Positions 1-7,500 of a stretch of DNA of 16,363 nucleotides are shown piece by piece. The translations under genes were made by a program, and so were the position numbers. Source of the DNA: an uncultured Lachnobacterium sp. (GTDB lineage Bacteria; Bacillota; Clostridia; Lachnospirales; Lachnospiraceae); assembly GCA_945971355.1 (NCBI GenBank), contig CAMFPD010000025.1:1-16363 (forward strand). The letters are read 5' to 3'. The stretch's first letter is position 1. Each line of letters begins with the position of its first letter. The notes under the pieces were generated by a model. It ran no database searches and was not told the origin of the DNA. It saw only the letters and a program-made list of their open reading frames with translations.

Positions 1-119
1 ACACAGATAGAAAAGCATGGGCTAAGAAGATGCTTGTAAACATCAGCAAGGCTGGATTCTTCTCATCAGACAGAACAATCAAGCAGTACAATGATGAAGT
101 ATGGCACTTAGAGGCTTAA
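1..119 (+). CDS. glgP: Glycogen/starch phosphorylase, C-terminal fragment
   Basis: The first 119 bases encode the last 38 residues of a protein whose start lies outside the window; the stop is TAA at 117-119. The visible tail contains the stretches WAKKMLVNISKAGFFSSDRT and IKQYNDEVW. These match the conserved C-terminus of glycogen/maltodextrin phosphorylases (GT35), where an 'NIA..G.FSSDRTI.EY...IW' signature ends the protein. The enzyme would release glucose-1-phosphate from storage glucan in the cytoplasm, using pyridoxal phosphate; the cofactor and active-site region is not in view. A strong terminator follows 24 bases downstream, so this is the end of its transcript. Family assignment is good. 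Whether it is a glycogen or a maltodextrin phosphorylase cannot be decided. Confidence 0.85.
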   Translation, partial: TDRKAWAKKMLVNISKAGFFSSDRTIKQYNDEVWHLEA

Positions 120-143
120 TTTGATATTGCTACTTTAATTTAG

Positions 144-172
144 AATGGTCTTCCTTCGGGAAGGCCATTTTT
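144..172 (+). terminator. Rho-independent terminator after the phosphorylase gene
   Basis: An 11-bp stem (AATGGTCTTCC paired with GGAAGGCCATT, one G-T wobble) closes a TTCG tetraloop at 155-158. It runs directly into a short T tract ending at 172. Confidence 0.9.
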
Positions 173-184
173 GCTGATTTGTGG

Positions 185-349
185 ATTTGGACTTTTTTAC
201 AAAAAATCATTTGATTATATACAAAAAAATTTAATTTTTGGCTTTTTTATAATGAAAACAAGGATTTGTTTTCTAAAAAATAGTGATGCATGCTAAAAAC
301 AGCCTTTTTTAGTATGGAAATGAATGATATCGATGGAAAAAGTCCAAAT
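185..349. repeat. 165-bp imperfect palindromic (MITE-like) element
   Basis: ATTTGGACTTTTT at 185-197 and its exact complement AAAAAGTCCAAAT at 337-349 form a perfect 13-bp inverted pair. Aligning the two arms inward without gaps (185-242 against 349-292) keeps about two thirds of the positions identical. The centre holds another perfect 8-bp hairpin, GAAAACAA/TTGTTTTC at 254-273. No target-site duplication is evident, and no gene is encoded inside. It fills most of the 260-base gap between the phosphorylase terminator and the promoter of the next gene. The extreme AT content inflates the inner matches, so only the 13-bp ends and the central hairpin are certain. It could be a degenerate mobile element or simply a structured intergenic region. 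Confidence 0.5.
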
Positions 350-367
350 ATGCACTATTTATAGATA

Positions 368-396
368 TTAACATATAAGAGGATATGATGTATAAT
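368..396 (+). promoter_or_regulatory. Sigma-A-type promoter of the DUF5648-repeat gene
   Basis: TTAACA (368-373), a 17-base spacer, and a perfect TATAAT (391-396). Transcription would start near 403, about 30 bases before the ATG at 434. A ribosome binding site AAGGGGGA lies in between. Confidence 0.7.
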
Positions 397-433
397 TGTC
401 ATAAATCTTTTTTACTTTACAAGGGGGAATATC

Positions 434-1444
434 ATGAAACGAATTTTAGCTACATTTTTAAGTTTAGCATTAGTGATTAGTTCATTAATGTTGCCACAGG
501 CAAAGGTATGCGCGGAGGAAACTGCACAGGATAATGGTATACCAATATACCGTTTGTATAATTCAGATAATGGAGAGCATCTATATACATCAGATGCCAA
601 CGAAAAGAAAGTATTATATGGAGAACATGGATGGGGATATGAAGGAGTAGCCTGGTATGCACCAACGAATGGTACACCTGTATATCGTTTGTATAATTCA
701 ATTCTTTGCAATCATCTATATACAACAGATTTAAATGAAATCAATACATTGACATCCATAGATTCAAGCTGGAGTGTAGATAATAATGGTCAACCATTAT
801 TTTATTCAGGCGGTGATACACCAATATATCGTGTTTATAATAGAGAACTAAACGGTATGCATCATTTGACAACTGATAAAAATGAATATGACACATTGCC
901 AACTTATGGATGGTCACAGGAGGGTATTTCTTTATCAGCAGTTTCGCTTGGAAGCCCAATAATAACTACATATTGCGAAGGCACAGAGTATGTGTGGACA
1001 GAAGATATGGATAAATTCATGACTACATTTATGGATACAGATTTGTATCATAAGATGGATGCAGAAACATATATCATGTTTTTAAAATATGATGATTCCA
1101 GATATGGAGTTGGAAATCCATATAATGCATATACGGACTTGAAATATACAACATTCACGTTGGAGGATGTAGAACAATATATGAAAAATGATTCAATTTA
1201 TTGGAATCAGGATGAATTTTATAAGAATAAAGAGGACAAGTCAGCAGATATGCTTATATCATGGGGAGGTATCTACATTGTCAGAACATCCGATAGTGAC
1301 ATAAGCCAAGGTGGAATGTGGACACATTATGAAGGGGATCGGGAAAACACAATATATAGTTGGAGCAATTTGTATCATAATCCATTTAAAACAGGTTATG
1401 AATCTAGTGACGCTATAGGCTTATTGATATATAAAGAAAAGTAG
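434..1444 (+). CDS. Secreted protein with three DUF5648-like repeats and an unknown C-terminal domain
   Basis: The 336-residue protein starts at an ATG 6 bases after a strong AAGGGGGA site. Residues 1-27 are a Sec signal peptide: basic MKR, a hydrophobic core, and a VCA-type cleavage site before E28. Three repeats follow at about 36-77, 80-125 and 128-171. Each begins (I/T)P(I/V)YR(L/V)YN, continues with an H-L-(Y/T)-T-(S/T)-D-x-NE core, and the first and third end in a GW-(G/S)-x-EG turn. These are the marks of the DUF5648 beta-repeat family found in secreted proteins of Gram-positive bacteria. Residues 172-336 are rich in Tyr, Asp and Trp and match nothing I recognise. There is no LPXTG or transmembrane anchor, so the protein is probably released or held non-covalently. 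It has its own promoter and terminator, making it a single-gene unit. The function is unknown; wall or carbohydrate binding is an inference only. Confidence 0.85.
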   Translation: MKRILATFLSLALVISSLMLPQAKVCAEETAQDNGIPIYRLYNSDNGEHLYTSDANEKKVLYGEHGWGYEGVAWYAPTNGTPVYRLYNSILCNHLYTTDLNEINTLTSIDSSWSVDNNGQPLFYSGGDTPIYRVYNRELNGMHHLTTDKNEYDTLPTYGWSQEGISLSAVSLGSPIITTYCEGTEYVWTEDMDKFMTTFMDTDLYHKMDAETYIMFLKYDDSRYGVGNPYNAYTDLKYTTFTLEDVEQYMKNDSIYWNQDEFYKNKEDKSADMLISWGGIYIVRTSDSDISQGGMWTHYEGDRENTIYSWSNLYHNPFKTGYESSDAIGLLIYKEK

Positions 1445-1450
1445 AGTGAA

Positions 1451-1490
1451 CAAACAGACCAAGAAACGAGTAGTTTCTTGGTCTTGTTTG
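1451..1490 (+). terminator. Rho-independent terminator
   Basis: A 17-base left arm, CAAACAGACCAAGAAAC, pairs with GTTTCTTGGTCT-T-GTTTG with a single bulged T. The loop is GAGTA (1468-1472). The T run is weak (TTGTTTGTT), but the stem is very stable. It begins 6 bases after the stop codon of the DUF5648-repeat gene. Confidence 0.75.
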
Positions 1491-1650
1491 TTGACAAAGA
1501 AAGGTATAATACAATTTGTTTATATTTCATGTTCGCATCGACTTGCAAAGATTTTGTTTGGACTTAGGGCAATTAAATAATGTGTTTATGGTGACATAAA
1601 ATGGTAATTATATCAGGATATATATGTGTTATCACAAATGCCTTTCGGAT

Positions 1651-1679
1651 TTGCCCACAACGGTCTTATATGTTACAAT
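1651..1679 (+). promoter_or_regulatory. Candidate extended -10 promoter for the TPR lipoprotein
   Basis: TTGCCC (1651-1656), a 17-base spacer, and TGTTACAAT (1671-1679), which gives a TGn-extended -10 TACAAT. It would start transcription near 1686, about 27 bases before the ATG. Apart from this site and the upstream terminator, I see nothing else functional in the 268-base gap 1445-1712. Confidence 0.5.
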
Positions 1680-1712
1680 CACTTGGTAAAACAGCGTAAA
1701 AAAGGAGATATA

Positions 1713-2666
1713 ATGAAAAAGAAATTAGTACTTGCATGTGCATCAGTCATGATTGCGGCAATGCTGACAGGATGTGGAAATACAACTGACAGCGAGCAGG
1801 AAGCATATCGCCAGTATGGAATCAATTGTTTGGAAAATGGAGATTATGAGGAGGCGGTAGAAGCATTCCAAAAGGCCTTGGATCAGTCAGTTGGCGGAGT
1901 GGGAAATATGGAGATAGATATCTGTTTATATAAGGCTCAGGCACAGTATATGGCTGGTGATGTAGATGGTGCAATCGAAAGCTACACGGCACTTGTAGAA
2001 TATAATGACTATGCTGATGCATACTATCTGAGAGGAAATATATATTTTGCAACAGGTCAGACTGAGCTTGCTTTGGCGGACTACGAGGGAGCTATTAATG
2101 CAGATGATGATAATTATGAATTATATATAAGTATTTTCAATTCCTTGAATCGTTACGGATATACTGATAAAGGACAGGAATATTTGAGCAAAGCACTTTC
2201 AATCAAAGGAGAAAGTGGTATAGATAAGATGCAAAAGGGCAGAATATATGCTTTGCAGGGTGATAATGAGACTGCAATTACTAACCTCAAAGCTGCTGTA
2301 GATGAGGGTGTCAATAAGGCAAATTTCTATCTTGGACAGGTGTATGGACAAATGGGGGATAAGGAAGCTTCATCTACATATTTTCAGGCGTATATAGACA
2401 GTGGAGAAGCTGATTCCTATGATTTGTGTGAGATGGGAGAGCTTCAGATGAACAGTGGAGAATATGACACTGCAATCTCATTTTTCACTGCGGCTATGGC
2501 ACTTGAAAATGTTCCAAATATGCAAAAGCTTATGAAGGATTGTATAATTGCCTATGAGTATGCAGGAGATTTTGCATCAGCAAGAAACATCATGGAAGAA
2601 TATGTTGAGACATATCCGAATGATACAACTGCAAAGGATGAGTATACATTCCTTATGACACGTTAG
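1713..2666 (+). CDS. TPR-repeat lipoprotein
   Basis: I place the start at 1713, 29 codons inside the longest open frame (1626). Here AGGAG lies 5 bases upstream and a lipoprotein signal follows at once: MKKK, a hydrophobic stretch, and the lipobox LTGC with acylated Cys21. The 317-residue product is therefore anchored to the outer face of the membrane. From residue 31 to 301 it is built of about eight TPR-like helical hairpins (for example 32-58, 103-133, 204-229, 236-263, 275-301), with the usual G/A-x-x-x-x-A spacing as in ENGDYEEAVEAFQKAL. TPR solenoids are protein-protein scaffolds, and no catalytic motif is visible. A terminator follows before hflX, so the gene is probably transcribed alone with some read-through. 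The partner is unknown. Confidence 0.85.
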   Translation: MKKKLVLACASVMIAAMLTGCGNTTDSEQEAYRQYGINCLENGDYEEAVEAFQKALDQSVGGVGNMEIDICLYKAQAQYMAGDVDGAIESYTALVEYNDYADAYYLRGNIYFATGQTELALADYEGAINADDDNYELYISIFNSLNRYGYTDKGQEYLSKALSIKGESGIDKMQKGRIYALQGDNETAITNLKAAVDEGVNKANFYLGQVYGQMGDKEASSTYFQAYIDSGEADSYDLCEMGELQMNSGEYDTAISFFTAAMALENVPNMQKLMKDCIIAYEYAGDFASARNIMEEYVETYPNDTTAKDEYTFLMTR

Positions 2667-2680
2667 TGTAAGAAACTTAT

Positions 2681-2719
2681 TACCGACTCAGGCAGTTGAA
2701 TGCTTGGTCGGTAGTTTTT
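2681..2719 (+). terminator. Terminator between the TPR lipoprotein gene and hflX
   Basis: TACCGAC (2681-2687) pairs with GTCGGTA (2707-2713), followed by G and TTTTT at 2715-2719. The 19-base region between them can add a few further pairs (GCA/TGC). The stem is moderate, so partial read-through into hflX is likely. No clear promoter is visible in the remaining 40 bases before hflX. Confidence 0.7.
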
Positions 2720-2759
2720 CAATCGTGAAATGACAGATAGAAAAGTAAGGGGAAAAATA

Positions 2760-4007
2760 ATGGCAGAAGCAATTAAGATAGAGGATATAGAGGAAAGGGT
2801 AGTTCTTATTGGTGTCAGCGAGCAGGACGGTGATGATGCAGAGGACTCAGTTGAAGAGCTGAAGGAACTGGTAAAAACCGCAGGTGCTACAGTAGTAGGG
2901 ACACTTATTCAAAAAAGAGAAAAAATTCATCCAGGAACATATGTGGGAACTGGAAAGGTTGCAGAGATTGCAGAACTGGTGGAGAACACAGGGGCTACAG
3001 GAATAGTTTGTGATGATGAATTATCCCCTGCTCAGCTTAAAAATCTGGAGATGATGTTAGACACAAAGGTGATGGATAGAACGCTAATCATCCTTGATAT
3101 ATTTGCAGCCAGAGCAACTACCAGTGAAGGAAAGATACAGGTGGAGCTTGCCCAGCTCAAGTACAGGATGAGCAGATTAACCGGTTTAGGCCGTTCAATG
3201 TCAAGACTTGGTGGCGGCATTGGAACAAGAGGACCAGGAGAGAAGAAGCTTGAGATAGACAGACGACTCATAAATGACAGAATTGCCCAGCTAAACAGAG
3301 AGCTTAAGGAAGTTAAGCGTCATAGGGAAATTACAAGGGCAAAGAGAGAAAAAAATCAGATACCGGTTGTAGCCATAGTGGGATATACAAATGCAGGAAA
3401 GTCAACACTCCTTAATCATCTGACAGATGCAATGGTATTGGAGGAGGATAAACTATTTGCAACCCTTGACCCGACTACAAGGACTTTGGAGCTTCCAGGA
3501 CAGCAGGAGGTGCTGTTAACTGATACAGTAGGATTTATCCGTAAGCTTCCACATCATCTGATACAGGCCTTTCGCAGTACTCTGGAGGAGGCAAAATATG
3601 CAGATTATATCTTTCATGTGGTGGATGCATCAAATCCGCAAAGGGAGAAGCAGATGCATATTACTTATCAGACACTGGATGATTTAGAGGTAAAAGATAA
3701 AACTATAGTTACTTTATTCAATAAGCAGGATTTAAGAACTGATGATGAGCCGCTTCACGATTTTAGGGCAGACTATGTTCTTAACATATCTGCTGGAAAA
3801 AATGAAGGATTAGAAGAGATTAAGACTCTTCTTGCGGAGATACTTCGCGAAAACAAGGTTTACATTGAGAGGATTATGCCATATGACAAGGCTGGTCTGA
3901 TTCAATTAATTCGCAAACAGGGTGAGCTGATATCAGAGGAGTACGTAGCAGAGGGAATTGAAATCAAGGCTTATGTCCCGATGGATGTGTACGGCAAACT
4001 CGACTGA
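2760..4007 (+). CDS. hflX: Ribosome-associated GTPase HflX
   Basis: A start at 2760 (MAEAIK...) has AAGGGGA 6 bases upstream and is preferred to the in-frame ATG at 2730, which has no binding site. The product is 415 residues, the usual length. The N-terminal HflX domain shows the HPGTYVGTGKVAEIAEL and GGIGTRGPGEKKLEIDRR signatures. The G domain carries G1 GYTNAGKST (208-216), a TxDPTTR switch, G3 DTVGF (255-259) and G4 NKQD (321-324). HflX binds the 50S subunit and, in species studied, splits stalled or heat-damaged 70S ribosomes and 100S dimers using GTP. All motifs look intact. The gene is followed by its own terminator, and there is no neighbouring hfq or hflKC. Confidence 0.96.
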   Translation: MAEAIKIEDIEERVVLIGVSEQDGDDAEDSVEELKELVKTAGATVVGTLIQKREKIHPGTYVGTGKVAEIAELVENTGATGIVCDDELSPAQLKNLEMMLDTKVMDRTLIILDIFAARATTSEGKIQVELAQLKYRMSRLTGLGRSMSRLGGGIGTRGPGEKKLEIDRRLINDRIAQLNRELKEVKRHREITRAKREKNQIPVVAIVGYTNAGKSTLLNHLTDAMVLEEDKLFATLDPTTRTLELPGQQEVLLTDTVGFIRKLPHHLIQAFRSTLEEAKYADYIFHVVDASNPQREKQMHITYQTLDDLEVKDKTIVTLFNKQDLRTDDEPLHDFRADYVLNISAGKNEGLEEIKTLLAEILRENKVYIERIMPYDKAGLIQLIRKQGELISEEYVAEGIEIKAYVPMDVYGKLD

Positions 4008-4039
4008 TTACGGTGATGAAATATATGCCAGTGTAATAT

Positions 4040-4074
4040 AAAAGCAGGAAAGTTTTTAGACCTTCCTGCTTTTT
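4040..4074. terminator. Terminator between hflX and the convergent small gene (probably bidirectional)
   Basis: AAAAGCAGGAA (4040-4050) pairs perfectly with TTCCTGCTTTT (4063-4073) around a 12-base loop. T runs lie on the outer side of both strands, so it can end hflX transcripts and also those of the - strand gene that stops at 4093. Confidence 0.9.
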
Positions 4075-4092
4075 GAGTTTAGAACATTTCAA

Positions 4093-4242
4093 CTAAAGAG
4101 TTCCTTCCTCTTCTGCCTCCTCTTCCTCATCAACGATTCCAGCCACTGATCCAGAAACGGCGGCAATAACTGCAATAAGCGCAACAATAATTACAATTAA
4201 GATAAATATGAAAAACCAAACTAAGAATCCGCCACTTGTCAT
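4093..4242 (-). CDS. 49-residue single-span membrane miniprotein with acidic tail
   Basis: Read on the - strand from the ATG at 4242-4240 to the TAG at 4095-4093. AGGAG sits 7 bases upstream of the start, and a good promoter lies further up. The product begins MTSGGFLVWFF, has one strongly hydrophobic segment at residues 6-29 rich in Ile, Val, Phe and Ala, a short SGSVAG linker, and then a tail with eight Glu/Asp in ten residues (DEEEEAEEEG), ending TL. A ribosome site, promoter, convergent terminator and coherent membrane-protein composition together argue that it is real. No cysteine or known toxin motif is present. I do not recognise a family. Membrane miniproteins that modulate transporters, and type I toxins, are both possible; the acidic tail is unlike most type I toxins, which end in basic residues. 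Confidence 0.75.
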   Translation of the reverse strand: MTSGGFLVWFFIFILIVIIVALIAVIAAVSGSVAGIVDEEEEAEEEGTL

Positions 4243-4283
4243 TTTATATCTCCTCACTTTATAAACTGATTAATATATTTCAT

Positions 4284-4311
4284 ATTTTATCACACTCAAT
4301 ATTTTGTGCAA
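4284..4311 (-). promoter_or_regulatory. Promoter of the 49-residue membrane protein gene
   Basis: On the - strand: TTGCAC (complement of 4306-4311), a 16-base spacer, and TAAAAT (complement of 4284-4289) preceded by TGA, giving an extended -10. Transcription would start near 4277, about 35 bases before the ATG. The -35 lies inside the first degenerate unit of the 35-bp repeat tract. Confidence 0.65.
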
Positions 4312-4418
4312 GGTGTTTATATTGTGCAGTCTAATATTATGTGGAAATTGCTTGTATTGTGTAGTCAAATATTATATGAAAACTGTTTGCATTGTGTTGT
4401 TTAATGTTCTGGGAATAT
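4298..4418. repeat. Degenerate 35-bp tandem repeats
   Basis: ATTGTG(C/T)(A/T)GT recurs at 4321, 4356 and 4391, exactly 35 bases apart. Units 4321-4355 and 4356-4390 are identical at 28 of 35 positions. The following unit keeps about its first two thirds. A further decayed partial copy precedes them from about 4298. There are no spacers and no dyad, so this is not a CRISPR array. The tract fills the gap between the promoter of the small - strand gene and the promoter of the RND operon. It could be a regulator binding tract or a relic of replication slippage. Confidence 0.7.
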
Positions 4419-4448
4419 AAAATAAAAATTAAATAATATCCCCCCTAC

Positions 4449-4476
4449 TTGAAAAGAAAATGTGGCGGTGTATAAT
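4449..4476 (+). promoter_or_regulatory. Promoter of the RND-tetR operon
   Basis: TTGAAA (4449-4454), a 16-base spacer, and a perfect TATAAT (4471-4476). The predicted start is near 4483, immediately before the TetR-type palindrome and 56 bases before the ATG at 4539. Confidence 0.8.
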
Positions 4477-4489
4477 CAAAACAATCGAC

Positions 4490-4507
4490 TGACCGACTGG
4501 TCGGTCA
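4490..4507. promoter_or_regulatory. TetR-type operator
   Basis: TGACCGAC-TG-GTCGGTCA is an 18-bp palindrome with perfect 8-bp arms and a 2-base centre. This size and GACCGAC/GTCGGTC composition is typical of operators bound by TetR-family dimers. It covers roughly +8 to +25 of the predicted transcript, so a bound repressor would block initiation or early elongation. The tetR gene that ends this operon is the obvious candidate regulator (inference). Confidence 0.8.
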
Positions 4508-4538
4508 TGCATATATACGAATTAATTAGGAGGAAAAA

Positions 4539-7500
4539 ATGATCTCGAAGTATAGTGTAAAGAAACCATTTACCGTACTGGTAGGTGTGATACTTGTAAT
4601 TGTACTTGGTATTGTTTCATTGTCTAAGATGACCATGGATTTATTGCCAGATATGAGCTTTCAGTATGCACTTATTATTACAACGGATGTTGGAGCAAGC
4701 CCAGAGGAGGTTGAGGCAGATGTAACTGCGCCAATCGAATCGTCAATAGCAACAACATCAAATATTAAGAATGTAAGCTCTATGTCTTACAATAGTTATT
4801 CAATTGTAACCTGTGAGTACGAGCAGAATGCGAATATGGATTCTGTTGTTATTGAGATACAGCAGAAGCTTGATCAGCTGTCTGCAGGCTGGGATGATGG
4901 AATTGGAACACCTGTTATTATGCAGATTAATCCAGATATGCTCCCTGTGGTGATGGCAGCAGTTGATGTAGAAGGAATGGATTCATCAGAGATAACTGAT
5001 TATGTGGAAAATGAGCTTATTCCTCAAATCGAAAGTGTAGAGGGTGTTGCATCGGTAACTGCAACAGGAGAACTTAAGGAGAGCATTCAGGTAACTCTCA
5101 ATCAGGAAAAAATTGATGAATTAAATGAAAAAATTAAGAATTCTATAGAAGCAAAGTTTGATGACGCAGAGGGTGAGATGAATAGTGCCTCCTCTCAGAT
5201 TGAAGATGGTCAGGCAGCTATTGAAGATGCCACAAATCAGTTGTCAGAGGGAATTGATACAATCAATGATAAGAAATCAGAGCTTCTTCAGACCCAGGCA
5301 GATTTGGAGAATCAGCTTAAGGAACTGAAATCTCAGAAAGAGTTACTAGGCACTGTTAAATCAGGAATAGATAGCTTTGTTTACAAGGATGGGGATGCAG
5401 CTTCAGGAATATTTACAGACAATTATCAGATGCTTGTTGATGCAGAAGCCGGCATAGGACAGCTTGATGAGGCAATCGCCCAGATGAAGAGCCTGGGATT
5501 GGATGAGAGTGCTCCTCAGGTTCAGGAATTACTGGGACAAAAGGCAGCTGCCCAGTCTGCCATTGACACAGCAAATGCACAGATTACTACTCAGTTTAGT
5601 CAGCTGTCAGCAATGGGTATAACTGTTTCTTCATATAAGGATCTGCCTGCAGCAAGTGCAACTGTTGCTGGAACAATCGCTCAGGTGAATTCTGGAATAA
5701 CAGCAATTGAAACTGGTTTACAGCAGATAGAAGAAGGAAAGGTATCTCTTTCAGATGCGCTTGATGCAATTAACTCTCAGGCTGCACTTGGTGCAATATC
5801 AATAGGGCAGCAGTCTGCACAGCTTGCAATTGCAGCAAATTCTATTGAGGATGCGAAATCACAGCTTGAAGAAACCAAGGATTCTGCACTTGATTCAGCA
5901 GATTTAAACACAGTTCTGTCAATTGATACATTATCATCACTTTTGGTTGCGCAGAATTTTAGTATGCCAGCAGGATATGTAAATGCAGAGGATGGTTCAA
6001 AATATATCGTAAAAATCGGAGATTCAGTTGATTCAATTGAAGAGTTAGAAAATCTTGTTCTCATTGATATGGGACTTGATGGAGTGGATGCAATTCATGT
6101 ATCTGATGTGGCAGATATTGAAATCGTAGACAACTCTGGTGAATCGTATGCGGTTGTAAATGGAAATCCTGGAATAATCCTTTCTCTTGAGAAGCAGACA
6201 GGATACTCAACAGGAGATGTTACAGATAGAGTTTTGGAGAAGTTTGATGCACTTGAGGCAGAGAATGAGAATCTTAATCTCTCTGTTCTTATGGATCAGG
6301 GAGTATATATCGACCTGGTTGTAAACAGTGTAGTTCAGAACATGGTTGTAGGTGCAATTCTTGCTATTTTTGTACTTATGCTTTTCCTAAAGGATTTTAA
6401 GCCGACAATTGTCATTGCATGCTCTATTCCTCTGTCAGTTATTACTGCAGTAGTTATCATGTATTTCACAGGAATAACACTTAATGTAATTTCAATGTCA
6501 GGACTTGTTCTTGGAATAGGAATGCTTGTGGATAACTCCATTGTAGTTATCGAAAATATATACAGACTGCGCGGTGAGGGATACTCAATTAAGAAAGCGG
6601 CTGTTGAGGGTGCTTCTCAGGTAAGTGGAGCTATTATAGCATCTACACTTACTACAATCAGTGTGTACGCTCCAATTATTTTTACGGAGGGAATCACTCG
6701 TCAGCTGTTCGTGGATTTGTCACTTACAATTGCTTTTACACTTGTAGCAAGTCTTGTTGTTGCGTTGACATTTGTACCTGCAATGTCTTGTGGTGTACTT
6801 AAAAAGACAAGAGATATCAAACATCCATGGTTTGATGCAATCAAGGATATCTATGGAAAATTCCTTGGATTGTGTCTCAGATTTAAACCTCTTGTATTTA
6901 TTTTAGCAGTAGTTCTGTTGGTTGTATCTGCATGGGGAAGTATGTCAAAGGGTATGACTTTCATGGATATGGATATGGAATCAAACCAGCTGTCAGTAAC
7001 AATTGCACCTAAAGAGGATGAAAAGCTTGAGTTTGATGAGCTTACAGCACTTTCTGATGATGTTATAGAGAGAATATCAGATATTGAAGGTATCGAAACA
7101 ATCGGTGCAACAGCAGGTGGAAGCTCAACCATGAGCCTTATGAGTACATCTTCTGATTCTGTGAGCATGTATATTATTTTGGATGAGGAGTCTGATGTTA
7201 CTTCATCTGAAATTGCTGATCAGATTATGGAAAAAACAGCAGATATGGATTGTGAAATCAGTACAAGTACATCATCAATGGATACCACAGCATTTTTCGG
7301 TTCAGGAATCTCTGTAGAAATCAAGGGAAATGATTTGGAAAAATTGCAGGAGCTTGCTACAAAGGTTGCAGAAACTCTTGAAAATACAGAGGGTATTATA
7401 GATATAGAAGATGGACTTGACGAGACAACTCCTGAGTTAAAGATTACGGTTGATAAAGAAAAAGCAGCAGAGTATGGTTTGACAGTAGCGCAGGTATTCC

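Noticed and set aside
248..253. Perfect TATAAT inside the 165-bp palindrome
   Set aside because: No -35-like sequence at 15-19 bases upstream; the surrounding sequence is A/T runs where such matches arise by chance.
1491..1510. Perfect TTGACA and perfect TATAAT in front of the TPR lipoprotein
   Set aside because: The two boxes are only 8 bases apart, far too close for one sigma-A promoter. The -35 alternatives upstream of this TATAAT are poor. It may be a deletion-damaged promoter, but an extended -10 promoter further down fits better.
1626..1712. Upstream extension of the TPR lipoprotein to an earlier ATG
   Set aside because: The extension precedes a textbook lipoprotein signal peptide, overlaps the probable promoter and has no binding site.
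4298..4418. Possible CRISPR array
   Set aside because: The 35-base units are contiguous, with no unique spacers between them, they have no dyad, and no cas genes are present.
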